Shown here piece by piece: positions 9,391 through 19,261 of a DNA stretch of 35,919 bases. The number at the start of each line of letters is the position of its first letter. Position 1 is the first letter of the stretch. A model generated the notes under the pieces. That model had not been told where the DNA came from. It did not search any database and saw only the letters and a list, made by a program, of their open reading frames with translations. Position numbers and translations under genes: made by a program. The stretch spans positions 7,653,094 through 7,689,012 of the forward strand of contig NC_090613.1 of NCBI RefSeq assembly GCF_004359215.1. The letters are read 5' to 3'. This DNA is from Bremia lactucae (Eukaryota > Oomycota > Peronosporomycetes > Peronosporales > Peronosporaceae).

Positions 9391-10440
9391 GTTTCGTCAA
9401 GCAGCCGCGGAAGCAGCAGCGGCAATACCTGCCAGAGGTGCGTAGCCTTGAACATTATGTGGTTTGTGCAGCTTCCTCGACAAGAAGTAATGTATGAAGC
9501 ACCACATCAGTTGGGGAAAGAATGAAGCGCATCAAAGAATAATGTGAAGAGGATAACTCGTACAAGCAGCGAGTTATCCTTGACCATCGAGATGTGCTTC
9601 CGGCAGCGGAGGTCTTCAATCCATCTGTCCAGCACGGCCGCGGGCATTCTGTTGGTGCTCTTGGGCATCAATTTCTGAGACCAATCGCAAAGCTCTTCTC
9701 AGCGGGATCCATCGCAGTTTGAAGATTTGGAGAATTCTTTGCGGCCTGTACGTGAATACAGCAGCTGCGGAATAGCAGAACATAATGGAAGAAATGTCGG
9801 CAACATCTTCCAGCTCCCGCATTGGCTGCATTGGTAACTCTTGATGCTCTTGGCGCTGAGGACGAATATATAACTTTAAGATACCCATCAAACGTGAAGG
9901 ATCAGTATTTGGAGATGGCTTAAGAAGTCTTTTTTGCTGATTATCAGGAAAACAAGAGGAAATGTTACATAGCTATCCACATCGTTGAGACTTAAAGCAT
10001 TCCAAAATCTAGTCCGAAATAGGTCGGGCTGCCCTCGCTGTGTCGAATAGAAAGGTGGCAGGCTTTCGGGATGGCTGCTGTTGCCTTAGTGCGTTGAACA
10101 ACCGTCGCAGAACTAGAGCGGACAAGCCCAACACGGCAGCATATCGTCAATCGTAATTATGCCACCCATGACTGACTTTCTACCACTTTTTTCAGCAGCA
10201 AAATCTGCATCACTACTCGCAAAACATCGGAATATATTCTCTTGTCCGGTCATGCAAAGACACAATGTCCTCGTTCCAGAAAGGTACCTGGCTTTTTCTT
10301 TGCCACCTGGTAATCACCTACTGCTAGCTGATGTGTCCTTCTTGACGCTTTGTGTACCGCAAATGAAATGTCCGCCTAGTGCATCGCAAAATCCACAGTA
10401 AAGTTCCAACAAGTGACTGGAAAACGTTAACTCTCATCAC
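9391..10440. other. No assignable gene; degraded sequence
   Basis: Only short frames occur (91 codons minus at 9616-9891, 80 codons plus at 10159-10401) and neither carries a recognised motif. An 11-bp perfect stem-loop, AGGATAACTCG with CGAGTTATCCT, sits at 9550-9580. The stretch may include the MULE 3' end and the gag/protease part of the Ty3-2 element, too decayed to assign. Confidence 0.35.
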
Positions 10441-10501
10441 TCCATCTCCTCCGGATACCGGTAGAGGTGTGGTATTGAATCGTCGTTATATATTCCTTGA
10501 T

Positions 10502-10571
10502 TCGGTATCGTGCGAGTTACCTGAGGATATATACACTCGAATTTATCCTCAGGTAACTCGCACGATACCGA
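10502..10571. repeat. 28-bp perfect inverted repeat, 14-nt loop
   Basis: Arms 10502-10529 and 10544-10571 are exact reverse complements (arm begins TCGGTATCGTGCGAG). They lie at the start of the Ty3-2 RT fragment. Confidence 0.95.
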
Positions 10572-10870
10572 GATCGACCTGATACCAGGCTCGAAATACT
10601 GTTTCATGAAGCAGTGGTCACTGCTTCATGAATGAGTATTATAATCAACAATTCCTATGCCGATTGCTCATGTGGAGGAGTCAACCTCCTTACAAAATTC
10701 TCCGACCTTCTGCGTGCGTAAGGCAACATGAATGTGGCGGATCGTCCATAAATTCAATAAGCTGAATGTTGCAACGGTACTGGCTCAAACGCGTCTTTTC
10801 TCGCCAATACCGAGAATGGACGTAAATATTGATGAAATGTCAAAGAGTACATATTTTCGTACTGGGTAAG
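10520..10870 (+). pseudogene. Ty3-2 reverse transcriptase, N-terminal fragment
   Basis: Frames give EIDLIPGSKYCFMKQWSL (the conserved start of Ty3/gypsy RT) and, after stops, HVEESTSLQNSPTFCVRKAT and WRIVHKFNKLNVAT, the first RT blocks. The sequence then jumps to RNase H, so the catalytic YxDD block is deleted. Two stem-loops (10502-10571, 10595-10640) fall in or beside this fragment. Confidence 0.7.
10595..10640. repeat. Near-perfect palindrome, 2-nt loop
   Basis: A 14-bp perfect core, TTCATGAAGCAGTG and its complement, covers 10603-10632 around GT. The six outermost bases on each side (AATACT...AGTATT) pair as well. It lies within the codons for the RT motif KQWSL. Confidence 0.95.
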
Positions 10871-10899
10871 TTTCAAATCTATCTCTTAGTTGAAAGACC

Positions 10900-12510
10900 G
10901 TTCTTTGCTTATATAGATCACATCTTTACGCACGGCCGTATACAGTCCACACCTCTCGCGAAGAATGGCGAGATGGTTGTCTTTCTTCTCGGAGTATGAC
11001 TTCTCCGTGGAATATTAAACATGACGACCTAATGTCGTCGCTAATGCGCTTCGCGCCGGCCTGATGTTAAGCCGGCTGCACCAACCAACAGCGTGGATAA
11101 GCTCACTGTTGCAAAAATAAGGGTTCCGTCGTCAATTTTACTTGACGACATAAGAAGAGCCTTTATAGAAGATAACGCACTTATATTTGATGGATTACCT
11201 CATATATCCAAAATATTTGAAGAAATTGTCGATATTGTATCGATCTTCGTCAGATCGATATATTACACGCAATGGGTTGCTGTATTATACATTGCCGGCG
11301 GCACACGTCGTGTTAGCGTTCCAACACACAATAATTTGCGTTTTCGCATCATGTATCAGTGTTACGATGCTTCAATAAAATGGGTCCTTCACGATGACTT
11401 TTTTTATTGATGCATCGTAACACTGATACATGATGCGAGAAGATTTACCTCGCAGTAAGTTGCGACTTTAACTGACCTCGCCAGTATGGCGTGCGCAAGT
11501 ACATAAGTGCTTGCGAGGTATGTCAACAAAAAAGCCTAGTCCTTCATCTCGTGCTCCGTTACAGCCTCTGCTTCTTTGGGCAGAGTGTTGGCATTCTGCA
11601 TCAACAGACTTCGGCGTTGTGTTTTCCGAGTAAGCTTACAAGAATATTGGTATTATTGTGCAAGTAAATCGGTCCAGGAAGATGGTGCATCTGTGCAGTC
11701 CCAGGGTTGTCTACCCGTTACAAAATATTATATCGGGATTTGCGGTCCACGGCAAACTCATTATACTCTGTGTTCAAATCTGTTTGAACACGGTTGAAAA
11801 TGTCAGCTTCTGACCTTATCGAGTAACTCGAATTTGAAAGGGGGAGACTCGCACAAGCAAATACCGACCTGGCTCTTGATCATCACAAATTGACTTAACA
11901 ATAAATACGACGGATACCGATGATGATCTATTTAAAATCGAAAAAGACAAATTCAGCAAAACGACAAAGCAATTGCTGACTGTGATCTTGATGTCGATGC
12001 TGGTATATTCAGCATCACTAATACTATGTCAGGAGTAGCAACGAGGCTTACTGCTAAGAAGAATGATATCTCCGCACTGGGCACTGGGCCACTGAAGACA
12101 AAAACAAAAACGAGTCAGGACTTGAATTTCTTTTAGCTCGAGAAGCAGTAGTTCGTTTCGTGTAGGAATTCATCGCTGACGCGGTGACCGACAAAATAAA
12201 CAGCTGATAACTATGGATGATCAAGTGTTTTCTTATGTTTATTACCTAGTCCTACCGTCAACGGTAAATTTACTTAAATATGTAGTGACGAATGAGGGCA
12301 GTAACAAATTACTGCTCAAGAATATCGGCCCGTTTCGTGTACTGCACCGCCAAGGCAATGCATACATGATCCAGCTACCTCGCAGGATGTGCAAGCATCC
12401 TATATTTTACGTTTTACGTCTCCACCCGTACTGTCAGTATGACACTTCCATAGGTGGCGAATATAGGTCCTGCTTTCCGAACTCCACAAGAGACGTTTTT
12501 CTGGGATAAA
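10900..12510 (+). pseudogene. Ty3-2 RNase H end and integrase, fragmented
   Basis: YIDHIFTHG corresponds to the YTDHASL block of RNase H. Then come VPSSILLDDIRRAFIEDNALI and, in another frame, SSSDRYITRNGLLYYT; the zinc-binding start VPTHNNLRFRIMYQCYDA (11300-11370); and after a fold-back insertion the block YISACEVCQ (11500-11530). STDFGVVFSE (11608) is the first catalytic region. The Asp/Glu portion between about 11700 and 12100 is unrecognisable. The C-terminal domain is well kept at 12213-12509: IGPFRVLHRQGNAYMIQLPR then HPIFYVLRLHPY. Frameshifts are frequent, so it is not functional. Confidence 0.75.
11344..11438. repeat. 37-bp inverted repeat, one mismatch, 21-nt loop
   Basis: Arms 11344-11380 and 11402-11438 differ at one position (11371). 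The left arm is integrase coding sequence (RIMYQCYDAS); the right arm and loop sit where the continuation of the zinc-binding motif should be, so the right arm is a fold-back copy of the left. Confidence 0.95.
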
Positions 12511-12619
12511 AGTTGCATCCGATCCTTCCGGGAGCTATCACCAACTCGGTGCCAATTGTTTATCCTCAACTTACTCATCCATTGATGGGATCGCATTGCG
12601 AGTAGCGCTTCCTCGGCGT

Positions 12620-12790
12620 GCCCTTCTTGAATCAGCGCGAAGCGAGGGGGTCCGAACGAGGTATCTCGTGCGATGGCGAGGGTATCTACCCTCTCATGAA
12701 AGTTAAGATTGTCGCTCTTAACTGCGGATTGATGTTCCTGGTAAATGACGAGACCCATCCGATCCGCAAGGACTATCGGAAAAAGGGCAC
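12620..12790 (+). pseudogene. Ty3-2 chromodomain remnant
   Basis: One plus frame reads EGVRTRYLVRWRGYLPSHES followed by a stop in place of the usual tryptophan, then LRIDVPGK, matching the chromodomain core and its downstream helix. It follows the integrase C-terminus by about 110 bp, as in Ty3-1. Confidence 0.7.
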
Positions 12791-13431
12791 ATCGCACGCT
12801 TGTAAAGGACTTGCTAATTATTCATCCCTTCGCGCATTTTTGAAGAAAGGCACTTCCTCCAACGAGGATGTTTCCTGGAGAACGCCTCCCTCGGTGCACA
12901 GCCTGCATTCATAACGCAGCGATAGATGCCCCCCACGAGAGGCAAGGTAAACCTGCCTCCCTAGACACAAGATGCAACTTATAGTGTGCACCGATTATAA
13001 ACGTCTTTCCGAACTGTTCACGTACCGCAACTAGTTTGTCGAGTCAGGCCTCGCAACCTATGCTTTTTACAGTCTGTAGGAATATTAGCCAATCCTGAAA
13101 TAAAAAAAAATCTTATCCTTGGCACGCTTGCCAGTGAATCATCGATGCCGGAAAAAGGCATCAATGAAGACATCGCTCTCGTTCTCACCAGGCCTGTGAA
13201 GCCTTGGTGGATCAAACAACGGAACCGCGCTGGCCATTCCTAACCAACGACTTAAGTTAAAATTTCTTGACAACCAAGGCTTTTTCTGAGGAGCAACACG
13301 CAGGTAATGCTGTCCTTCTTCTCTTGGCTGATGTAAGAAGACAAGCTAACATCCTTTTTGTCGTACTCTTAATGATCATTTCGTTCCCGATGATGCGCAA
13401 TAAATTACCAGCATTCTCACCGTGGTCGGAG
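12791..13431. other. Ty3-2 post-pol region, no firm gene
   Basis: No plus-strand frame of note. Short minus frames (for example 13018-13215) could belong to a broken antisense ORF, but that cannot be shown from one copy. Confidence 0.35.
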
Positions 13432-13749
13432 TTATTCAGGATGACTCCTTGTCATAAGGGCCGTGCAAACCGAAGATCTTGTCGAATAATCCGTTTCGAT
13501 GAGCCATAACCTACTGGTTTGGCTGTAATGGGTCTGAGTAAACCTAGTTTTCTTCACAGATGGCTTTATTTTGGTTGGAACATCCGACTCGTCATTAGCA
13601 CTTGAAACCGAAGTTGAAAACTGATTGTAAATAGTAGAAGACGACTCAACGTCTGCTGCAATTGATTCTATAGCAGCTGCATACACCCGTGGGCCCGCTT
13701 GGTTTAAAGCTTTAAAGGCACACCGCATGGACTCGTACTTGTTATTCAT
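13432..13749 (-). CDS. Antisense ORF of Ty3-2, ~105 aa, unknown
   Basis: The frame reads away from the 3' LTR and towards pol from ATG at 13749, 115 bp inside the LTR boundary. It starts MNNKYESMRCAFKALNQAG and continues through an Ala/Ser-rich acidic region with an SVKKTR basic patch. The frame stays open upstream as far as 13785. Its placement matches the antisense ORF of Ty3-1 (start 130 bp from the LTR), although I see no convincing residue similarity. It is short enough that chance cannot be excluded. Confidence 0.35.
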   Translation of the reverse strand: MNNKYESMRCAFKALNQAGPRVYAAAIESIAADVESSSTIYNQFSTSVSSANDESDVPTKIKPSVKKTRFTQTHYSQTSRLWLIETDYSTRSSVCTALMTRSHPE

Positions 13750-13863
13750 GCGACGAATGAATCGGAGTGTTTGAAACACCAACAAGTGCTTTACTTTTAA
13801 AAAGGTTAAAATTTAATTTCTTTATAATATCAGTCATATAGTTCTGTTGGTTAGGGGGGCTAA

Positions 13864-14330
13864 TGTAATGGGGCAACCTGTTACATAAATATAAATGGAA
13901 CGAATAAGAAGACAAAGATACTGTCTTTCAAGATATATTGTCAATAAATAACTATTGTAGCAGTTGCGTGAAAAAAGAAGCTTTTAGTTGGTTGAGATAG
14001 GCATTATAACAACCCCACTAACCGCTGCTCGTCGCGAAAATGTGCGGTTAGCAATGAGTCACAGTAAATATTTGTACGCTGTGTTAAGAAACAAATATGT
14101 TAAGTGTATGTCAGAATTAAAAAGGTATTAGTGCGCAGAACCTAGATACATTAGATAAATTTTACTTTTTTGTTCGTAAACTAAGCACTTCTTCGCTTTG
14201 CCTTGTTGCTAAGCCACGCTTAGCAACATAATCTTTCTCCGCACGTCGTACGTGATGTGTTCGAAGGCACCTTAAATACATGCAGTTTAGTTTGTACTGA
14301 AGCAGTACAAGCGAAAATTGCCTCGTTACA
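13864..14330 (+). repeat. Ty3-2 3' LTR
   Basis: It starts TGTAATGGGG directly after the purine tract and ends CCTCGTTACA; TGTAA and TTACA are inverted termini. The distal half has the family's stem-loop series (GCTAAGCCACGCTTAGC near 14210, TTTGTACTGAAGCAGTACAA near 14292) and the block TCTTTCTCCGCACGTCGT seen again near 19164. Confidence 0.75.
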
Positions 14331-14657
14331 GCATCGGAGAAATTCATGAACATAAAATGCGCCGTGCCGAGAAAGATCCATACGAGTTAACGTGCCGTTT
14401 TCAAGTCCAGCCCGAGTTTACGCCAGGTATGTGGAGGCATCGTCGAAGTCGACACAGACCGAGATGATAAGCGCAGTAATTCAATTGACGTGTAACAAGA
14501 GCGATGAGCTCGAAAATGCAGAGTGGTGCCGTAATAAAGTTTTTCTCGCGCTCCACGAAAACAGAAGGCTTCACCTTGTTGCGCGATAGCTTCGTAGCTA
14601 CGAATTCCCTACTATCGTCGTATTTATTGAATTTGGTTGTTAGCCTATCCTTTCCGC
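14331..14657. other. Sequence after the Ty3-2 LTR, no firm gene
   Basis: Plus frames of 65 codons (14392-14589) carry no recognised motif. It might be leader or gag sequence of another Ty3-2 copy, but no primer-binding site follows the LTR. Confidence 0.3.
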
Positions 14658-14719
14658 ACATTCCACGACATTAAGTTTACAAACTCACCAACGCTTGTAA
14701 ACTCAATGTCGTGGAATGT
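14658..14719. repeat. 25-bp inverted repeat, one mismatch, 12-nt loop
   Basis: Arms 14658-14682 (ACATTCCACGACATTAAG...) and 14695-14719 are reverse complements apart from one base. Same type of structure as those at 10.5 and 11.4 kb. Confidence 0.95.
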
Positions 14720-14962
14720 ACGCTGATGTCCGCATCTGCTAAAATGTGTAAGCATAAAGGTCCACACAATTATATGCTGGACTACTTTAAACCAGATGAC
14801 CCACCATATAAACAATAAGTGCACATTCGAGCACTTGTCAAGCTTATAGGACGTGGTGCGTCATAGGATGGCTAAGTGAGCCAACATTAGCGACTGCACA
14901 GTCCCTATTAATTATGCTGAAACATCCACCTTTCCTCGATTCACCGATTTTTATTTGCATGT

Positions 14963-15160
14963 TTATGTAAAGGAAGATTCAGCGACTACAAATTTGGCTT
15001 CGACAACGGTAATTTCACGATACCACTGCGCCATTGTGTATGTCACTACGGCAAGATAAACGACACCTATGATTCTGGTGGCTACGGATTGGCTGGCTGA
15101 GAATAATACGCAGCCTCCCGCTCGGGCGTATCCGGTTAAATGACGGGCTAATAAACTCAA
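14963..15160 (-). pseudogene. Possible Ty1/copia RNase H fragment
   Basis: The minus frame reads LTGYARAGGCVLF, then QSVATRIIGVVYLAVVTY, then ITVVEAKFVVAESS. This order recalls the copia RNase H series G-Y-x-D-A-D, the T-G-x-V-x-x-L block and the S-T/A-E-A-E-Y/F block, with the catalytic Asp replaced or lost to a small indel. It is a fragment only, with no copia integrase or RT nearby. Confidence 0.35.
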
Positions 15161-15261
15161 TACTTTTCGGCAAGAGGGGTCAAAGCTTCCCGATTTATAG
15201 TCTACTTTAATCTGATAGCGCTCTATAGCACCATTTTAGCCGGAAATTTACGCTCAATTTG

Positions 15262-15638
15262 TGTAGGCGGGCGACTCTAAAGCGGCCTCGCACTACAAAG
15301 CACACACCTTTAAGCACAGCGAAGAAGCGGTTTGACTGTCTTCTCTCACGTGCAGCGAGGCAGTTTGTGGGCGCCTAAGGCAACCTCACTCAACGACCTT
15401 GTACGTTAGAACAAGTGTCGTCACGGAAGCGGTTACCCGTCTTCACGTGTGCACTTGTTATCTAGGAAGTAATTTCAAGAGTGATTCATCTTTAATATAA
15501 TTAAATATAAAGCTTTATACCCAATCAGTAGCTTCCATCTCTGTAGATGTGCATCTCTTCATGGCGAGCGTATTGTCATGAATACCTCAGCTCGCGGATG
15601 ACGCTAGTCGTCATCCCTTTCAATGTGAATGCACCCTA
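15262..15638 (-). repeat. Diverged Ty3-1-type LTR, reversed, U3 end displaced
   Basis: It starts TGTAGGCGGGCG (reverse of the LTR 3' end) and follows the family through the GCGGATGACGCTAGTCGTCATCC palindrome region to GTGAATGCACC, where homology stops. The remaining U3 part is found immediately downstream in the opposite orientation (15659-15793). Confidence 0.75.
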
Positions 15639-15658
15639 AATCAATTGCAAAGTCAAAT

Positions 15659-15793
15659 TGTAACGGACTAGCCGCCTTATTCAAAAATCCGTCAAGTACA
15701 CTTAATGGGAGAGTCAATTACCTCATGTTAAGTAAATTGACCTGTCACTCGGATGAGGTTCACATAGTGACCCACCCTTTCGTATGTAATGCG
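15659..15793 (+). repeat. LTR U3 segment, plus orientation (inverted piece)
   Basis: It begins TGTAACGGACTAGCC, the LTR 5' terminus, continues through AAGTACACTTAATGGGAG and the CACATAGTGACCCACCC motif, and stops near the point at which the reversed LTR to the left ends. Together the two pieces make about one LTR. It ends 112 bp before the transporter start codon. Confidence 0.75.
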
Positions 15794-15905
15794 ATTAGAA
15801 TATATAATTTTAATGGAAAGAATTGGACATTGATTTATTCAGAAGTCGCTGTTTCAAATATCACGAATCGAAATTACGTGAACCGTCCAACAGCAACATC
15901 GACCG

Positions 15906-17777
15906 ATGAGCGACGAGCGCAATGATTCTGCGACTGAGCCACTTCTTTTCGGACAATCCAACTTGTTCAAAGCACTGCACGGCCGCGGCGCTGCAACTCC
16001 TCTCGAGGTTGTCGAAAATCACGTGACCAGCTGTCCTGTTCATGCGAAGCAACTGGGCTGTACGCCGCTCATATTTAAGGTAGAATCGTTTCAGTTACTG
16101 TAGCAATATTGAAATATTGGTAGTTGTCATTTGTGCTTTGACGTATTCTTTTCGCAGAATGTATCAGAAAACGAAAGCCTCGTCGCCTCGAAGTCACCAG
16201 GACGGAACCGAAATGTACGTATTTCTTTCTGTTTGAAGCGGTCAGTTTTGTATATCTTAAAGATTTATAACATTTAGCCAAGTCAGGACGTTGCATTATG
16301 TGATGCCTATGCAACCCGTCTGTCAATAGTTCCCTCCAAGGGTTCTATACGCGGTTCGGTATTTAATTTGGCCGGCGCTACCCTCGGCGCTGGAGCGCTA
16401 TCTTTGCCGTATGCAGTGGCAGTGTCAGGCTTGGGGTTTGCTGTGGCCCAGTTAGTGTTGGCTGCAGTATTAACCATATACACAATTCGGCTGCTGATTC
16501 GAGCGGAGCAAATTACTAAGTCTGAATGCAATGCGATTCTTTCTGATGCATACTTAAATAATGCATCGCTGATGTGTTGCTATTGCTAAATGTTTGGCAG
16601 GCTAAAATGTTATGAGGATCTGGCCATGTTTTGTTTTGGCCGGAAGGTACTGCCCATTTTATATGCATATTGAATGACGGCTTACCATTCACCTTGCTGC
16701 TAGATGACAATTTTCGTGGAAGTGAACATCTTGATCTTTTGCTTTGGAATTGCGGTAGCATATCTTGTGACACTCGGAGATTTGATCACACCGCTTGTCA
16801 AACTCTGCTTTGGAGTACAAAGTATATTCGCTCATCGATGGGTGCTCATGACGATCGTGTCTGGAACGATAATGCTCCCATTGTCTCTTTTAAAAGACAT
16901 TAGCAGTCTTCAGTTTTCATCCATTGTAGGCGTTCTATCTATTGTGTTCCTTGTCGTGGCAGTGGCTATCCGTTCACTCATGTACACAAGCGCCAATGGC
17001 ATCCCCGTTGACATCAGCTGGACTATCAATTTGAGCCGAGGTCCAAATTTCATGCTCAGCGTGCCAATTGTTATGTTTGCCTTTACCTGTCAGGTAGGGT
17101 AGTGATGTTCTCGTATTTCATAATCTCTTTACACATGGTTAACTTTGTATTTTGGACTTCACCATCAGGTCAATGTATTTTCGATTTACACGGAGCTCCA
17201 GCGTCCGTGCATTCGGCGTATGAACAAGGTCGTGGACCGCGCCACGCTTATTTCTTTCCTTATTTATCTATGCATCGGTGGAGTGGCGTATTTGGCGTTT
17301 GGCCCCCAGCTCGTGGATCCAAAATACAAAGGAAACATTCTTTTAAGCTTTCCACCAAACGACACTTTGATCGCCATAAGTCGAGCCGCCATCACCCTCA
17401 CTGTGGCCGTAGCGTTTCCGCTAAACATATTTCCGTGTCGCTTTACTATCGATATGATGTTTTTCGCTAATTCCGAAGTTTCGCGGCTGCGCCATATTGC
17501 CGTAACAAGTGGTCTGGTCCTATTAGCACTTTTGCTCGCAATTCTTTGCCCGAGCATAAACATTGTATTTGGCATAATTGGTGGGACTTGCTCAACCGTT
17601 GTGTGCTTTTGCTTTCCGGCCGCGTTTATTATGCATCTTGAAGACGGCCCATTACTTGGCCCGAACAAGATTGGACCGCTTCTGCTTTTTATTGGCGCTG
17701 TCGTGATTGGGTTTGTGGGCACGGCTGTCACGGTCTGGTCTAGTGTGTTCCATAATACCGTCTTCTTTTTGGTATGA
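15906..17777 (+). CDS. Amino-acid/auxin permease (AAAP) family transporter, 6 exons
   Basis: Predicted exons are 15906-16079, 16158-16214, 16278-16519, 16601-16646, 16704-17093 and 17169-17777 (about 505 aa). All five introns (78, 63, 81, 57, 75 bp) are GT...AG and keep frame; the third is phase 2, and its donor GTCTGA is the weakest. A hydrophilic N-terminus of about 95 residues (MSDERNDSATEPLL...) is followed by SKGSIRGSVFNLAGATLGAG and ALSLPYAVAVSG, the first AAAP transmembrane signature. Later come CYEDLAMFCFG, VMFAFTCQVNVFSIYTEL (the conserved core) and RRMNKVVDRA; about 11 membrane spans in all. Such proteins move amino acids across the plasma or vacuolar membrane, usually with protons. 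No stop or frameshift remains after splicing, so it is probably active. Substrate unknown. Confidence 0.85.
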
Positions 17778-17799
17778 GGTTAATCGATAAAAAAGCGGT

Positions 17800-19261
17800 T
17801 GAACGGGGGGTATCCCGAAACATAAGTATTATTTCCTACAAGAGTAATAATTAATATTATTACTCTTTTGAAAAGAAAGGAAATAAGCACGGAATTACGT
17901 ATAGTTATCTTCTTTAATTTTTCAAGGGAGGCCAGTGAGCGCTCACTCGCTGTTAAGCGCGCACCCTAGCTTTAGAGCCTTTACAACTCTTCGATTGGTC
18001 GAAATGGTACTATAAATACTCTTTAAGTTTTGTCTTTAAATTCATCCCAAACTCTGTAATGAGCAACTTAGAATCAATCGAAGAGCGCGTATTTACCACC
18101 TCCGATGATGCTCGCGCAGCCGTAGACGCGTGTATGTTGTTTTGATCATTAAAACAAAGCGACGTGTAGGGAATAAATAGACGGTGACATTAAAGCTGTT
18201 GTTCTGAAATGCTCTTACGCGGGGAAGACAAATCAGTTGGCACCTGGTGTTCAGCGTAAGCGTGTCACTGCAATTCGTAGCAATGGTGTGCCTTCTCTTG
18301 CCTCATCGCCAGGCGAAAGGTAATGGAAGAGACGCAAAAAAGGACAGTCTGGACAGAAGCTGCCGGCAACCTCCTGTTACTTCATCGCAATCTGTGCTGG
18401 TACAAGAATCTTCGACAGCACCCCAGCCGCAGTCCATCTGGATGTTATGATCCAATCTGGGCGTCGTGATCGGTAGCTCGGAAGCGTTGACGCTGTAAAT
18501 TCGTAGTTTTGCAAGGAATGGGAAAAATGCAGCCAGAAAAAAATGCAAATGAATGAGAAATGCAGTGGAATGATATCTAGGAATCTACAAACATCTGTTC
18601 TCTGTATATCAACCACTCCACCTCGCTGTACAGCTGTATTTGGCGGAAGGCCTCAGGCCTTGAGTGGTTAATTTTCGTAAATGGTGTTTGTCCGAGCCTA
18701 CCATGACAGTTTCTTGGAATTTCCGGCCATTTTACTTACTGTAAATTTTCACCGATTAAAACCAAAGTTTCTTATAGTACCAATTTGACCAATCAAAGAG
18801 ACGTACAGGGTTCTATAAGCTAGGGTGTGCGCTCAATATCGAAATGTGAGCGCTCACTAGCGCCTACCTTATTTAACTTAATATTTCTAATATTACCAAC
18901 TTTAGTAATATTGATGCAATAAGACATTAGTTCTATTGATTAATTGATTTAAGTTTAAACCAACCCCGCCAATCGTCACAAGACACGATGGTGCGGTGCG
19001 CAAGGAGGCGCTATACATAGTGTGTTAGTAATATAATAAAGTAAGTAGTAGATAGAAGATCGTTACGTAGGAGCTTAATATGGTGATACTGATTTACTTT
19101 TTCTCTATTCTAGAAGTCTTAAAACTAACTTTGGTTGCCAAAACATAATAGTACCTGAAATCTTTCTCCGCACGTCGTGTTCGTGAAGTAACCGAGCCAC
19201 CATTAATCAGTGTTGGTTGTCTAGTACTGTTAATAGTACTAGCAAAGGGTGCTTCGTTACA
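17800..19261 (+). repeat. Ty3-2 LTR split by a MULE derivative
   Basis: The left piece, 17800-17923, starts GAACGGGGGGTATCCCG (family start TGTAACGGGGTGTCCCG). The right piece, 18871-19261, continues TATTTCTAATATTACCAA and ends TGCTTCGTTACA. The uninterrupted order is seen in the copy at 30152, which reads through the insertion point. The left end lies 22 bp after the transporter stop codon. Confidence 0.7.
17924..18870 (+). mobile_element. Non-autonomous MULE with ~110-bp TIRs
   Basis: The two ends are long inverted repeats. The left reads AGTGAGCGCTCAC, GCGCACCCTAGCTT, GATTGGTCGAAATGGTACTA in order; the right reads the same blocks in reverse complement, ending near 18870. Inside, the plus strand begins MSNLESIEERVFTTSDDARA (18059), and a second frame gives GDIKAVVLKCSYAGKTNQLA (18184-18245), the N-terminal region of MULE transposases, with nothing of the catalytic core. 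It is therefore a deletion derivative. The 8 bp flanking each side (TTTTTCAA and TTATTTAA) match at six positions, a possible worn target duplication. Confidence 0.7.

Larger units (their letters stand above)
10440..14330 (+). mobile_element. Ty3/gypsy chromovirus (Ty3-2), 5'-truncated and decayed
   Basis: In pol order the plus strand carries a reverse-transcriptase start, a deletion, the RNase H end, integrase, a chromodomain, an antisense ORF region, the purine tract GGTTAGGGGGGCTAA (13849-13863) and a 3' LTR. No 5' LTR is visible. Protein motifs resemble Ty3-1 but are clearly another family, and the LTR ends (TGTAATGGGG...CCTCGTTACA) differ from Ty3-1. Several long inverted repeats interrupt the coding part. 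Confidence 0.75.

Noticed and set aside
17264..17731. 155-codon minus frame opposite the transporter
   Set aside because: Shadow of the last exon, which has clear membrane-transporter character on the plus strand.
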